This document shows positions 8,513 to 15,702 of a DNA stretch of 33,699 nt, one piece after another. The notes under the pieces were generated by a model, which had not been told where the DNA came from, ran no database searches, and saw only the letters and a list, made by a program, of their open reading frames with translations. The position numbers were made by a program, and so were the translations under genes. Source of the stretch: Burkholderiaceae bacterium (GTDB taxonomy: Bacteria > Pseudomonadota > Gammaproteobacteria > Burkholderiales > WYBJ01); the NCBI GenBank assembly GCA_011525945.1, contig WYBJ01000012.1, positions 1 through 33,699 on the forward strand. The letters run 5' to 3'. Numbering within the stretch: the stretch's first letter is position 1; every line of letters starts with the position of its first letter.

Positions 8513-8515
8513 GCC

Positions 8516-8557
8516 ACTATCGCGCAAAGACGACGGCAAAAAAATGACCGAGGTCAA
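8516..8557 (-). promoter_or_regulatory. bug-tctBA promoter with Fnr-like box
   Basis: Reading the minus strand, the box TTGACCTCGGTCAT (8544-8557) is followed by 22 nt and then GATAGT (8516-8521) as the -10 element. The spacer starts with a T-run. This is the same class II activator geometry as at oxc, fhs and sucC, within one base. Confidence 0.65.
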
Positions 8558-8615
8558 GTTTTCCGCCATGGGCGTGCACGTACGCGTCCACATAGCGACA
8601 CCCGTGCTCGCCCGC

Positions 8616-8637
8616 GCCGGCGCGTCGCCGCGCCGGC
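8616..8637. repeat. 9-bp GC-rich inverted repeat between uspA and bug
   Basis: GCCGGCGCG at 8616-8624 and CGCGCCGGC at 8629-8637 form a perfect 9-bp stem with a TCGC loop. It lies downstream of the uspA stop (8666) and upstream of the bug promoter, so it may mark the boundary between the two transcription units. There is no T-run after it on the minus strand, so an intrinsic terminator is not claimed. Confidence 0.45.
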
Positions 8638-8665
8638 CGACGATACGCCGAGAAAAAACCGGCGG

Positions 8666-9109
8666 CTAGCGATGCACCAGCACGGGAACCTTGGAATGCG
8701 TGAGAACCTTCTGCGTCTGGCTGCCGAGCAGCACGCCGGCCAAGCCGCGCCGGCCGTGCGAACCCATGTGGATCAGATCGCACTTGTACTTCTTCGCCGC
8801 CTCCATGATCGCATCGGCTGCAAACTCATTGACGACATGAACGCTCTTGCACGCCACTCCGGCTTTGGCGCATGCGCGCTCGATCACACCCAGGTACCTG
8901 GTTGCCGTCCTGTTGATGATCTCGGCATGGCCTTCGGTCGTGGTGTAGCCCACCGGTAGAAAGCCTTCGTAGACGAGCGGCGTAGGCGCAGGCGCAGCGA
9001 AGAAGGCGGTCACCCGGGCGCCGAGCGCCTGCGCGAGTTTGACGCCGTTCTGCGCGGCCGCACGCGACAGATCCGAACCGTCGGTCGGAATGAGGATGTG
9101 CTTGTACAC
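8666..9109 (-). CDS. Universal stress protein, UspA family
   Basis: 147-aa single-domain Usp. Seen: the N-terminal strand HILIPTDGSD, and the C-terminal ATP-binding motif GSHGRRGLAGVLLGS, which follows G-x2-G-x9-G-S, so the ATP-binding class is likely. The GTG start has AAGGAG six bases upstream. It follows the SLC13/ArsB-like permease gene by 30 nt and is probably the last gene of the riboswitch-led transporter operon. Usp proteins of this type support survival under stress; a partner or specific role cannot be seen here. Confidence 0.92.
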   Translation of the reverse strand: MYKHILIPTDGSDLSRAAAQNGVKLAQALGARVTAFFAAPAPTPLVYEGFLPVGYTTTEGHAEIINRTATRYLGVIERACAKAGVACKSVHVVNEFAADAIMEAAKKYKCDLIHMGSHGRRGLAGVLLGSQTQKVLTHSKVPVLVHR

Positions 9110-9139
9110 GTCGAACTCCTTCTATCGATGGGCGTGCAA

Positions 9140-10456
9140 TCATTTCACGTAAGGTAGCACCCAGATCAGCATGCCGAGCACGTAGCACACAAGCGAGGCG
9201 ACGATCGTGAACGGAATGCTCCAGGAGAGAAACTCGCGCAGCGAAATCTTGCGCCCTTCCTCCTTCTCGCCGAGGCTCAAGGCGACATACAAGGCGGGTG
9301 CTCCGGCAACGGTGAGGTTGCTGCCGAGCGTGCCCGACCACAACAGCATCCACCACAAGGGCCAGGGCTCGATCCCGCCCTGGGCCATGTCCTTGATGGT
9401 GTGCAGGAAGGTCAGGATGTAGGCATCGTGCTCAACCAAGCCCACGATCGGCACGGTGACCCAGTAGAGCAGCGTTGCGCCGAGTGCGTAGTTCTCGATG
9501 AATATCGGCCGCATGGCATTGGCGAGCATGTCCAGGATATGGCTTCTCTCCAGCCCGCCGACGAGCGCGAACAGCGCGATGTAGAAGAAAATCGCACGCC
9601 AGTCGAGTTCCTGTAGCGTCTCCTCGAAGCTCGACGCCTCCTTCACCCGCTCGCCCAACAGTGTCAGCACCAATACCAGCGACAGCGCCCCGGTAAGCGC
9701 GATGAAGCCCAGCTGCACACCGATGTGCTCGCGCATGGACATGGCGATCACGGTGCCGAGGAACCACACCACCACCACAGTGGCGAACAGCGGGTTCGGA
9801 ATACTCGCTTCCACGCCCAGCGCGGATACATCGGTCACCCGACGGTGGCCGCGAAATCCGTAGAACCACATGACGCCAAGCGTGATGACAAACGTGAGTA
9901 TGAGGATGGGAAACGAGGAAGGCCGGCCGAACTGCCAGATGAAATCGAAGAACTCCGCCCCGGCGACGCTATGCAGCATCTGCGGCGGCAAGTCGCCGAT
10001 GATCAGCGCCGTGCCCATGAAGTTGGCGCCGAAACCGATCATGAGGATAACCGGCACGACCGGCAGCTTCAGCGCCCGCGCGAGCGGCAAGGCGACCGGC
10101 GCCATCATGAGGATCGTCACCACGTTGTCGACGAACATCGAGATGGCGCCGGCGAGGAAGGTGAGGATGATGACCAGCAGTCCGGGTCGTCCACCCGACG
10201 CCTTGAGCGCCTGTATCGACAGCCAGCTCGGCACGCCGCTCTTGCCGAAATAGCCGGCGATGATCCAGATGCCGAGCAGAATCGCCATGACGTTCCAGTC
10301 GACGTACTTGAACGCTTCGGCCTCGGTCATGATGCCGATCCAGCACATCAGCGCCACACCGATCAACGCCGCCAGGGTGCTGTCGATCACGTTGGTGATT
10401 ACCACCAGGATCGTGAGGCCGAACACGATCAAGGTGATCCACTGCATCATCTCCAT
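9140..10456 (-). CDS. SLC13/ArsB/NhaD-superfamily permease
   Basis: 438-aa integral membrane protein of the ion transporter superfamily with about 11-12 hydrophobic helices. Seen: an AGAISMFVDNVVTILMMAPVA segment with the Asp-Asn pair typical of this superfamily, a matching second-half segment SGTLGSNLTVAGAPA, and a central DWRAIFFYIALFALVGG helix as in ArsB-like carriers. Substrate is not predictable; anion or cation export and antiport are all known in the superfamily. Its ATG overlaps the stop of the preceding NhaD-like gene by one base (TAATG), with AGGGAG eight bases upstream, so the two are translationally coupled and both lie under the putative Mn2+ riboswitch at 12008-12123. Confidence 0.85.
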   Translation of the reverse strand: MEMMQWITLIVFGLTILVVITNVIDSTLAALIGVALMCWIGIMTEAEAFKYVDWNVMAILLGIWIIAGYFGKSGVPSWLSIQALKASGGRPGLLVIILTFLAGAISMFVDNVVTILMMAPVALPLARALKLPVVPVILMIGFGANFMGTALIIGDLPPQMLHSVAGAEFFDFIWQFGRPSSFPILILTFVITLGVMWFYGFRGHRRVTDVSALGVEASIPNPLFATVVVVWFLGTVIAMSMREHIGVQLGFIALTGALSLVLVLTLLGERVKEASSFEETLQELDWRAIFFYIALFALVGGLERSHILDMLANAMRPIFIENYALGATLLYWVTVPIVGLVEHDAYILTFLHTIKDMAQGGIEPWPLWWMLLWSGTLGSNLTVAGAPALYVALSLGEKEEGRKISLREFLSWSIPFTIVASLVCYVLGMLIWVLPYVK

Positions 10457-11895
10457 TACGACATCTCCCTGGTGTTGTTGCTCGGGGTTACGACCGGTGA
10501 ATGCTCACGGGCCTGGTGGGTGTGGGCAGCGACCGCAGCCGGCACCTCGTCGAAAGCCGTCTTCGCGCGCTTCTCGCTGGGGTGCCAACCCCACAGCGCG
10601 AGCATGGCGAAAAAGCCGACGATGTAGGCGGCCGCGACGAACCAGCCGTGCCGCAACCAGGCGCCGACCGAGCGCGCCTGCGGATACATATTGGAGAGCG
10701 CAACGCCGGCCGAGGAGCCGAACCAGATCATCGAGCCGCCGAAGCCGACGGTATACGCAAGCATGCCCCAGTCATAGCCGCCCTGCTTTAGCGCGAGCGC
10801 GGTCAAGGGAATGTTGTCGAACACCGCCGAGACGAAGCCGAGCCCGAACGCGGTATGCCAGGATGCCGCCGGCAGCTTCTCCACCGGCATCATGGAGGCG
10901 ATGCTCACCAGGGCGAGGAGAAAGATGCTGCCCTTGAACGCCTCGGGCAGCAGCGACCACTCGGGCCTGCGCCAGGCGGCCGTGAGAACGAGCGCAGCCC
11001 ACACCGCGAGCCCGAGCGCGGGCAACCGATCGCCCAGCTCGGGCGCCTGCGTGTTCATCAGCACGTTGACGACGATCGCCGCGGCCAGAATGATGAACAC
11101 GATCGCAACTCGCGCCCAGTCGATATCTTGACCGCCGGTCGCATCACGCGCGATCGGCGAGAAGCGTTGCTGCAGAAGCGCCGCCGGAACACCCATCACC
11201 ACCAGCGCCGCACCCGCGGCGATAAAGGCCGGTAAGACCGCGGTCGCCGCCACGCCGTCGATCCACATCATCGTGGTGGTGGTATCGCCTACCACACTGC
11301 CCGAGCCGCCGGCATTGGACGCCGCGACGATCGCCGCCAGATAGCCGATGTGGACCTTGCCGCGGAAGACGACCCCGGCCATGGTGCCGCCGATCAGGGC
11401 CGCGGCGATGTTATCCAGAAACGACGACAGGACGAAGATGAGGACAAGCAGGACAAAGCCGCCCTTCCAGTCATTGGCCAGGAACCTGGGTAGCACGGCG
11501 GGAACACGGCTTTCCTCGAAATGTTTGGACAGCAGCGCGAACCCGAGCAACAAACCGAGCAGGTTGGTGAGGATCACCCACTCGTGGGCGAAGTGCGCAC
11601 CCAGGCCCGCAAGGCCGGCGCCCGTCTTGAACCCCGTGAACGCCAGTTTGTACGCACCGATAACCGCGAGCCCGGTCAGCGCCACCGCCAGGGTATGGTG
11701 ATGTAGCACGCCAACGCCGATCAACGTCAGCGCAAACAGGATGAAATCGACCGGTATGCCGAATACGGCGGGCCCCTCGCCGCTTGCGGCCGCGGCCACA
11801 CCCGGATCGGCCAGCACCAGCGCGCCGAGGATCAGCCGGGGTAGCCAATGCACTTTACTTCGCCTTTGCACGACATGCATACCGGCAGGCCGCAT
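10456..11895 (-). CDS. NhaD-like ion transporter, paralogue 1
   Basis: 479-aa membrane protein, about 12-13 helices, of the NhaD branch of the ion transporter superfamily. NhaD-type signatures are FLDNIAAALIGGT and SNAGGSGSVVGDTTTTMMWI in the first half, with the pseudo-symmetric VFDNIPLTALAL in the second. These paired Asp-Asn motifs match the ion-binding helices of Na+/H+ antiporters of this family. The ATG at 11895 has GAGGGAG eight bases upstream; the in-frame GTG at 11901 is too close to it. It is highly similar to the next gene over most of its length, and both carry a yybP-ykoY-like leader. It heads an operon with the SLC13-like permease and uspA. The transported ion is unknown; a role in Mn2+ or pH/Na+ homeostasis is inferred from the riboswitch. 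Confidence 0.88.
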   Translation of the reverse strand: MRPAGMHVVQRRSKVHWLPRLILGALVLADPGVAAAASGEGPAVFGIPVDFILFALTLIGVGVLHHHTLAVALTGLAVIGAYKLAFTGFKTGAGLAGLGAHFAHEWVILTNLLGLLLGFALLSKHFEESRVPAVLPRFLANDWKGGFVLLVLIFVLSSFLDNIAAALIGGTMAGVVFRGKVHIGYLAAIVAASNAGGSGSVVGDTTTTMMWIDGVAATAVLPAFIAAGAALVVMGVPAALLQQRFSPIARDATGGQDIDWARVAIVFIILAAAIVVNVLMNTQAPELGDRLPALGLAVWAALVLTAAWRRPEWSLLPEAFKGSIFLLALVSIASMMPVEKLPAASWHTAFGLGFVSAVFDNIPLTALALKQGGYDWGMLAYTVGFGGSMIWFGSSAGVALSNMYPQARSVGAWLRHGWFVAAAYIVGFFAMLALWGWHPSEKRAKTAFDEVPAAVAAHTHQAREHSPVVTPSNNTREMS

Positions 11896-12007
11896 GCTCA
11901 CGCTCCCTCACGTGTCGGGCAAAAGCCGCTCGCCAGCTGACGCGCCGGGGCGCGCACGCAAGCCCGCCTTCGTCCCGATGACATACGCATCGCACGATCT
12001 ACTCGGG

Positions 12008-12123
12008 CAAAGGTCTCGCCTGCAACGCGGGTGCCGAAACGACCGGGGACGCGCAGGCGCTGCTTCATCCCGTGATGACGGCCGCTTCGCGGCGGCGGGC
12101 GCCGCCGTAGCTACTCCCCTTTG
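12008..12123 (-). promoter_or_regulatory. Putative yybP-ykoY (Mn2+) riboswitch, copy 1
   Basis: On the minus strand the leader starts with CAAAGGGGAGTAGC and ends with GGCGAGACCTTTG. The ends form P1 (CAAAGG with CCTTTG), and GGGGAGTAGC plus GCGAGACC are the most conserved strings of the yybP-ykoY class. Between them are a GC-rich hairpin GGCGGCG/CGCCGCC and a second arm with CGTCATCACGGGATG. The element ends 112 nt before the NhaD-like start codon. The class binds Mn2+ and controls Mn2+ exporters such as MntP, and the E. coli alx member also responds to alkaline pH. The assignment is by eye, not by covariance model. Confidence 0.85.
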
Positions 12124-12159
12124 GAGTTGCATCGCGTGCGTACGCAATGCAGTGCGCCT

Positions 12160-12187
12160 TTTATCACGCGCCCTTCGCGGGCGTCAA
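12160..12187 (-). promoter_or_regulatory. Sigma70-type promoter of NhaD-like paralogue 1
   Basis: TTGACG (12182-12187) and GATAAA (12160-12165) are separated by 16 nt on the minus strand. The predicted start lies about 30 nt before the riboswitch. The -35 and most of the spacer sit inside the 3' end of paralogue 2. The spacer resembles that of the paralogue 2 promoter (both share TTGACGC, GGG and GCGTG), consistent with duplication of the whole unit. Confidence 0.55.
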
Positions 12188-13615
12188 CAAATCACCCGCG
12201 ACGCGAGCGCACGCGGTGTTCGGTTGCGACGGGTGCGATGCCGGTGGACGCGCGACGAGCGAAGCAATTCGCATCGGCGCCTCGACGGCACGCTCGCGCT
12301 TGTCGCCCGGCTGCCATCCCCACAGCGCCAGCATGACGAAGAAGCCGACCACATACGCGACCGCGACAAACCAGCCGTGCTTCAACCAGGCGCCGACCGA
12401 ACGTGCTTCGGGATACATGTTCGATACCGCCACGCCGGCCGAGGAGCCGAACCAGATCATCGAGCCGCCGAAGCCCACGGCGTACGCGAGCAGGGCCCAA
12501 TCGTACCCGCCCTGGCGCAAGGCGAGCGCGGTAAGCGGAATGTTGTCGAACACGGAGGAAACGAAGCCCAGCGCGAACGCTGTCTGCCACGAGGCCGCGG
12601 GCAACTGCTCGACAGGCATCATGGACGCACAGCTCACCAGGGCAAGCAGGAAGATGCTGCCCTTGAACGCCTCGGGTAGCAGACTCCACTCAGGGCGTCG
12701 CCACCCTGCTGTCACGAGCAACACTACCCAGACAGCGAGCCCCAACGCCGGCACCCGATCGGCCAACTCCGGGGCGGTGCTATTGATGGTGACGTTGGTC
12801 GCCACGGCCGCGAGGAGGATGATGACGACGATCCAGACCCGCGCCCAATCGACCTCGGTTCGAGCCGACGCGTCTTTGACGATGGGCGAATGGCGCTGCT
12901 GCAGCAACGCCGCGGGGATCCCGATCACGATCAACGCGGCCGCCGAGGCGATGAACGCGGGCAGCACCGCAACGGCCGAAACGCCGTCGATCCACATCAT
13001 CGTGGTGGTCGTGTCGCCCACCACGCTGCCGGCGCCGCCCGCGTTCGAGGCAGCTACGATCGCAGCGAGATAGCCGATGTGAACCTTGCGCCGATACACC
13101 GCGCCCGCGATAGTCGCCCCGATGAGCGCCGCGGCAATGTTGTCGAGAAAGGCCGACAACACGAAAATCAACGCCAGCAGGACAACGCCACCTTTCCAAT
13201 TGTCGGGCAGGAAGCGTGGCAGCACGGCGGGAACGCGGCTTTCTTCGAAGTGCCGCGCGAGCAGCGCGAAACCGACCAGCAGGCCGAGCAGGTTGGTGAG
13301 AATGACCCACTCGTGCGCGAAATGCGCGCCCAATCCTTCGATCCCGGCACCCGCCTTGAAGCCGGTGAACCCGAGCTTGTAGGCGACGATGACCGCGAGC
13401 CCGGTAAGCGCGACGGCCAAGGTGTGATGGTGAAATATCCCGACCCCGAGCAGCGTAAGCGCGAACAATACGAAATCGACCGGTATACCGAAGATTTCCG
13501 GACCGGCAGCGGAGGCCGCCCATGCGGTTGCGACGTGGCTCGACGCTGCCGCAGCGACGAGCCGTTGGACGATCCGACCGGCACGTGCGCGATGTGCCAT
13601 TGCAGCGCCTTGCAT
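12164..13615 (-). CDS. NhaD-like ion transporter, paralogue 2
   Basis: 483-aa membrane protein with the same NhaD-type signatures as paralogue 1 (FLDNIAAALIGAT, SNAGGAGSVVGDTTTTMMWI, VFDNIPLTALAL). Large stretches are identical between the two, so they arose by duplication. Divergence is concentrated in the N-terminal leader and the C-terminal tail after about residue 435. The ATG at 13615 has GGGGAG five bases upstream; ATG 13600 is an alternative. The longer open frame back to 13744 is rejected because it would run through the riboswitch. It is the first of the two tandem units and lies directly downstream of fhs, with its own promoter at 13851-13879. Transported ion unknown. Confidence 0.87.
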   Translation of the reverse strand: MQGAAMAHRARAGRIVQRLVAAAASSHVATAWAASAAGPEIFGIPVDFVLFALTLLGVGIFHHHTLAVALTGLAVIVAYKLGFTGFKAGAGIEGLGAHFAHEWVILTNLLGLLVGFALLARHFEESRVPAVLPRFLPDNWKGGVVLLALIFVLSAFLDNIAAALIGATIAGAVYRRKVHIGYLAAIVAASNAGGAGSVVGDTTTTMMWIDGVSAVAVLPAFIASAAALIVIGIPAALLQQRHSPIVKDASARTEVDWARVWIVVIILLAAVATNVTINSTAPELADRVPALGLAVWVVLLVTAGWRRPEWSLLPEAFKGSIFLLALVSCASMMPVEQLPAASWQTAFALGFVSSVFDNIPLTALALRQGGYDWALLAYAVGFGGSMIWFGSSAGVAVSNMYPEARSVGAWLKHGWFVAVAYVVGFFVMLALWGWQPGDKRERAVEAPMRIASLVARPPASHPSQPNTACARVAGDLLTPAKGA

Positions 13616-13681
13616 ACGAACTCCCCGGCCTCGGTACTCAGCGGCACCGTCGTGACGTCGATTGCTCCCGACGCTGCCCGC

Positions 13682-13697
13682 GCGCGCCGAAGCGCGC
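13682..13697. repeat. GC hairpin with UUCG loop after riboswitch copy 2
   Basis: On the minus strand GCGCGC-TTCG-GCGCGC forms a perfect 6-bp stem with a very stable UUCG tetraloop, four bases after the riboswitch P1. It may be part of the expression platform: GACCTTGGTC just before it could form an alternative pairing that competes with P1. There is no T-run, so control at translation or by Rho is more likely than intrinsic termination. Confidence 0.4.
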
Positions 13698-13701
13698 CGA
13701 C

Positions 13702-13811
13702 CAAGGTCTCGCATGCAATAACTGCCGGCACGACCGGGGGCCAATGGATCGGCATCCCGTCTTGACGATCGTGCCGCAGCGGCAAGTGCGCCGCTGTAGC
13801 TACTCCCCTTG
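13702..13811 (-). promoter_or_regulatory. Putative yybP-ykoY (Mn2+) riboswitch, copy 2
   Basis: The minus strand reads CAAGGGGAGTAGC at the 5' end and GCGAGACCTTG at the 3' end, giving P1 as CAAGG/CCTTG. An internal hairpin AGCGGC/GCCGCT follows the GGGGAGTAGC string, and the second arm contains CGTCAAGACGGGATG, matching copy 1 in the CGTCA and ACGGGATG parts. It ends 86 nt before the paralogue 2 start codon. P1 differs from copy 1 by one base on each side yet still pairs, a compensating pattern that supports the structure. Confidence 0.85.
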
Positions 13812-13850
13812 TGGAATGCTCACCGCCGAGCCCGGCGGCAAGCCCGACTC

Positions 13851-13879
13851 TTGTAACACGCTCCCGCGGCGAGCGTCAA
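13851..13879 (-). promoter_or_regulatory. Sigma70-type promoter of NhaD-like paralogue 2
   Basis: TTGACG (13874-13879) and TTACAA (13851-13856) are separated by 17 nt on the minus strand, immediately after the fhs stop codon. The predicted start near 13844 is about 33 nt before the riboswitch, matching the layout at paralogue 1. Confidence 0.6.
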
Positions 13880-13886
13880 CGCGCGC

Positions 13887-15560
13887 TCAGGAAAGCCCGA
13901 CCACCTTTCCGTTCGCGTCGACGTCCATGTTCTCGGCCGAAGGCACTTTCGGCAAACCGGGCATCGTCATCATGTCGCCGCAGATCATGACCACGAATTC
14001 CGCGCCTGCGGCGAGCCGCACCTCGCGGATGTTGACGACGTGACCGCTCGGTGCGCCGCGCACGCCCGGATCGGTCGTAAACGACGACTGCGTCTTCGCC
14101 ACACACACCGGATAATGGCCGTAGCCCGATTCCTGCAGCTCCTTGATGCGGTTGCGCACCTTGGCATCGGCGGTGATGTCGGCCGCACCGTACACGCGCG
14201 TGGCGATCTTCTTCATCTTGTCCCACAGAGGGTCGGCATCGTCGTAGACGAAGGTGGCGCTCGACTTCTGCTCGCACAACTCGACCGCCGCGCGCGCCAG
14301 ATCGGTCGCCCCCCTGCCGCCCTCGGCCCAATGGTTCGCCACCACCACTTTCGCGCCGAGCTTGCCGATGCGATCGGACAGAAGATCCATCTCCGCCCGG
14401 GTGTCGGCGGTAAAACGGTTGATCGCCACGACGCAGGGCAGGCCATACACTTCTTTGACGTTACGCACGTGGCGCTCGAGGTTGGCGAGGCCTTTTTCCA
14501 GCGCCGGCAGGTTCTCGGCGTTCAACTGCGCGCGCTCGACACCGCCGTGGTGCTTGAGCGCGCGCACGGTGGCGACGATGACAGAAGCATCGGGCTTCAA
14601 ACCCGCCTTGCGGCACTTGATGTCGAGGAACTTCTCGGCGCCCAGGTCGGCGCCGAAGCCGGCTTCGGTCACCACGTAGTCGGCGAGCTTCAACGCGGTC
14701 CTGGTGGCGGTGACGGAATTGCAGCCGTGCGCGATGTTGGCGAACGGGCCGCCGTGAATGAACGCGGGATTGTTCTCCAGCGTCTGCACGAGGTTGGGTG
14801 CGATCTGGTTTTTCAGCAGCACGGTCATCGCGCCGTGCGCCTTGAGATCGCGCGCGCGCAACGGCTTGGCATCGCGGGTATAACCGAACACGATGTTGCC
14901 CAACCGTTCCTTCAGGTCTTCAAGCGAGGTTGCGAGGCAGAAGATCGCCATCACCTCCGAGGCCACCACGATATCGAAGCCATCCTCGCGCGGATAGCCG
15001 TTGGCCGTACCGCCGAGCGAGCACACGATGTCGCGCAACGCGCGATCGTTCATGTCCATCACCCGCTTCCAGGTGATGCGGCGCGGATCGATACCGAGCT
15101 CGTTGCCGTGAGTGATGTGGTTGTCGACCATCGCCGCAAGCAGGTTGTTCGCCAGCGCGATGGCATTGAAGTCGCCCGTGAAGTGCAGGTTGATGTCTTC
15201 CATCGGCACGACCTGCGCGTAGCCGCCGCCGGCAGCACCCCCTTTCATGCCGAACACCGGCCCGAGGGAGGGCTCGCGCAGACAGATGATCGCTTTCTTG
15301 CCGATGTGATTGAGCGCATCGCCCAGACCGACCGTGGTGGTGGTCTTACCTTCACCGGCGGGCGTGGGACTCATCGCCGTGACCAGTATCAGCTTGCCGT
15401 CGGGCTTGTTCTTCAGGCTCGCGACGAACTCGAGCGAGACCTTGGCCTTGTAGTGCCCGTAGGGCTCGAGGTGTGTTTCCGCGATGCCGAGCTTCGCGGC
15501 CACATCCACGATGCGCTGCATCTTGGCCTGCTGGGCGATCTCGATGTCGGATAACGCCAT
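13887..15560 (-). CDS. fhs: Formate-tetrahydrofolate ligase
   Basis: 557-aa ATP-dependent ligase making 10-formyl-THF from formate and tetrahydrofolate. Seen: the P-loop TPAGEGKTT at residues 66-74 in the [20 protein letters not shown] context, the [19 protein letters not shown] motif of the family, and the C-terminal [10 protein letters not shown] motif. Length matches bacterial enzymes (about 556-560 aa). The ATG has GAGG nine bases upstream. It sits behind its own Fnr-like box promoter (15618-15660) downstream of the formate dehydrogenase genes. It gives the organism an assimilatory outlet for formate released from oxalate, competing with oxidation by formate dehydrogenase. The symbol ftfL is used for the same enzyme in methylotrophs. 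Confidence 0.96.
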   Translation of the reverse strand: MALSDIEIAQQAKMQRIVDVAAKLGIAETHLEPYGHYKAKVSLEFVASLKNKPDGKLILVTAMSPTPAGEGKTTTTVGLGDALNHIGKKAIICLREPSLGPVFGMKGGAAGGGYAQVVPMEDINLHFTGDFNAIALANNLLAAMVDNHITHGNELGIDPRRITWKRVMDMNDRALRDIVCSLGGTANGYPREDGFDIVVASEVMAIFCLATSLEDLKERLGNIVFGYTRDAKPLRARDLKAHGAMTVLLKNQIAPNLVQTLENNPAFIHGGPFANIAHGCNSVTATRTALKLADYVVTEAGFGADLGAEKFLDIKCRKAGLKPDASVIVATVRALKHHGGVERAQLNAENLPALEKGLANLERHVRNVKEVYGLPCVVAINRFTADTRAEMDLLSDRIGKLGAKVVVANHWAEGGRGATDLARAAVELCEQKSSATFVYDDADPLWDKMKKIATRVYGAADITADAKVRNRIKELQESGYGHYPVCVAKTQSSFTTDPGVRGAPSGHVVNIREVRLAAGAEFVVMICGDMMTMPGLPKVPSAENMDVDANGKVVGLS

Positions 15561-15584
15561 AGTGTCATACCTCGCAGTGGTCTC

Positions 15585-15606
15585 GCGCCGGCGATGCGCC
15601 GGCGAT
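15585..15606. repeat. Two tandem 11-bp repeats in the fhs leader
   Basis: GCGCCGGCGAT occurs twice in direct succession at 15585-15595 and 15596-15606. It lies in the fhs 5' untranslated region between promoter and start codon. No known element is recognised; it may be replication slippage in GC-rich DNA. Confidence 0.5.
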
Positions 15607-15617
15607 CGGCGGCAGCC

Positions 15618-15660
15618 ACTATACTGGGCGCAGCGCCGTGCGGCCCTTGACCGCGGTCAA
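15618..15660 (-). promoter_or_regulatory. fhs promoter with perfect Fnr-like palindrome
   Basis: TTGACCGCGGTCAA (15647-15660) is a perfect 14-bp palindrome. On the minus strand it is followed by 23 nt and TATAGT (15618-15623), a strong -10. The box is centred near -41.5. This is the best match among the four boxes and defines the consensus TTGACC-N2-GGTCAA. Confidence 0.75.
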
Positions 15661-15702
15661 TTTTTACGCGGCCGTACGGTGGGCCGCCGCAACTCGCCCG
15701 TT

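Noticed and set aside
8641..8668. T-run after the uspA stop as an intrinsic terminator
   Set aside because: Six T follow GCCGCCGG, but no matching stem arm precedes them. The perfect GC stem nearby (8616-8637) lacks a T-run.
9140..10456. Naming the SLC13-like permease as ArsB or a citrate carrier
   Set aside because: Superfamily motifs are present but no arsenic genes or citrate-specific residues; the substrate cannot be set from sequence alone.
13616..13744. N-terminal extension of NhaD-like paralogue 2
   Set aside because: The extension would be translated from the riboswitch aptamer. The ATG at 13615 with GGGGAG five bases upstream lies after it and gives a length matching paralogue 1.
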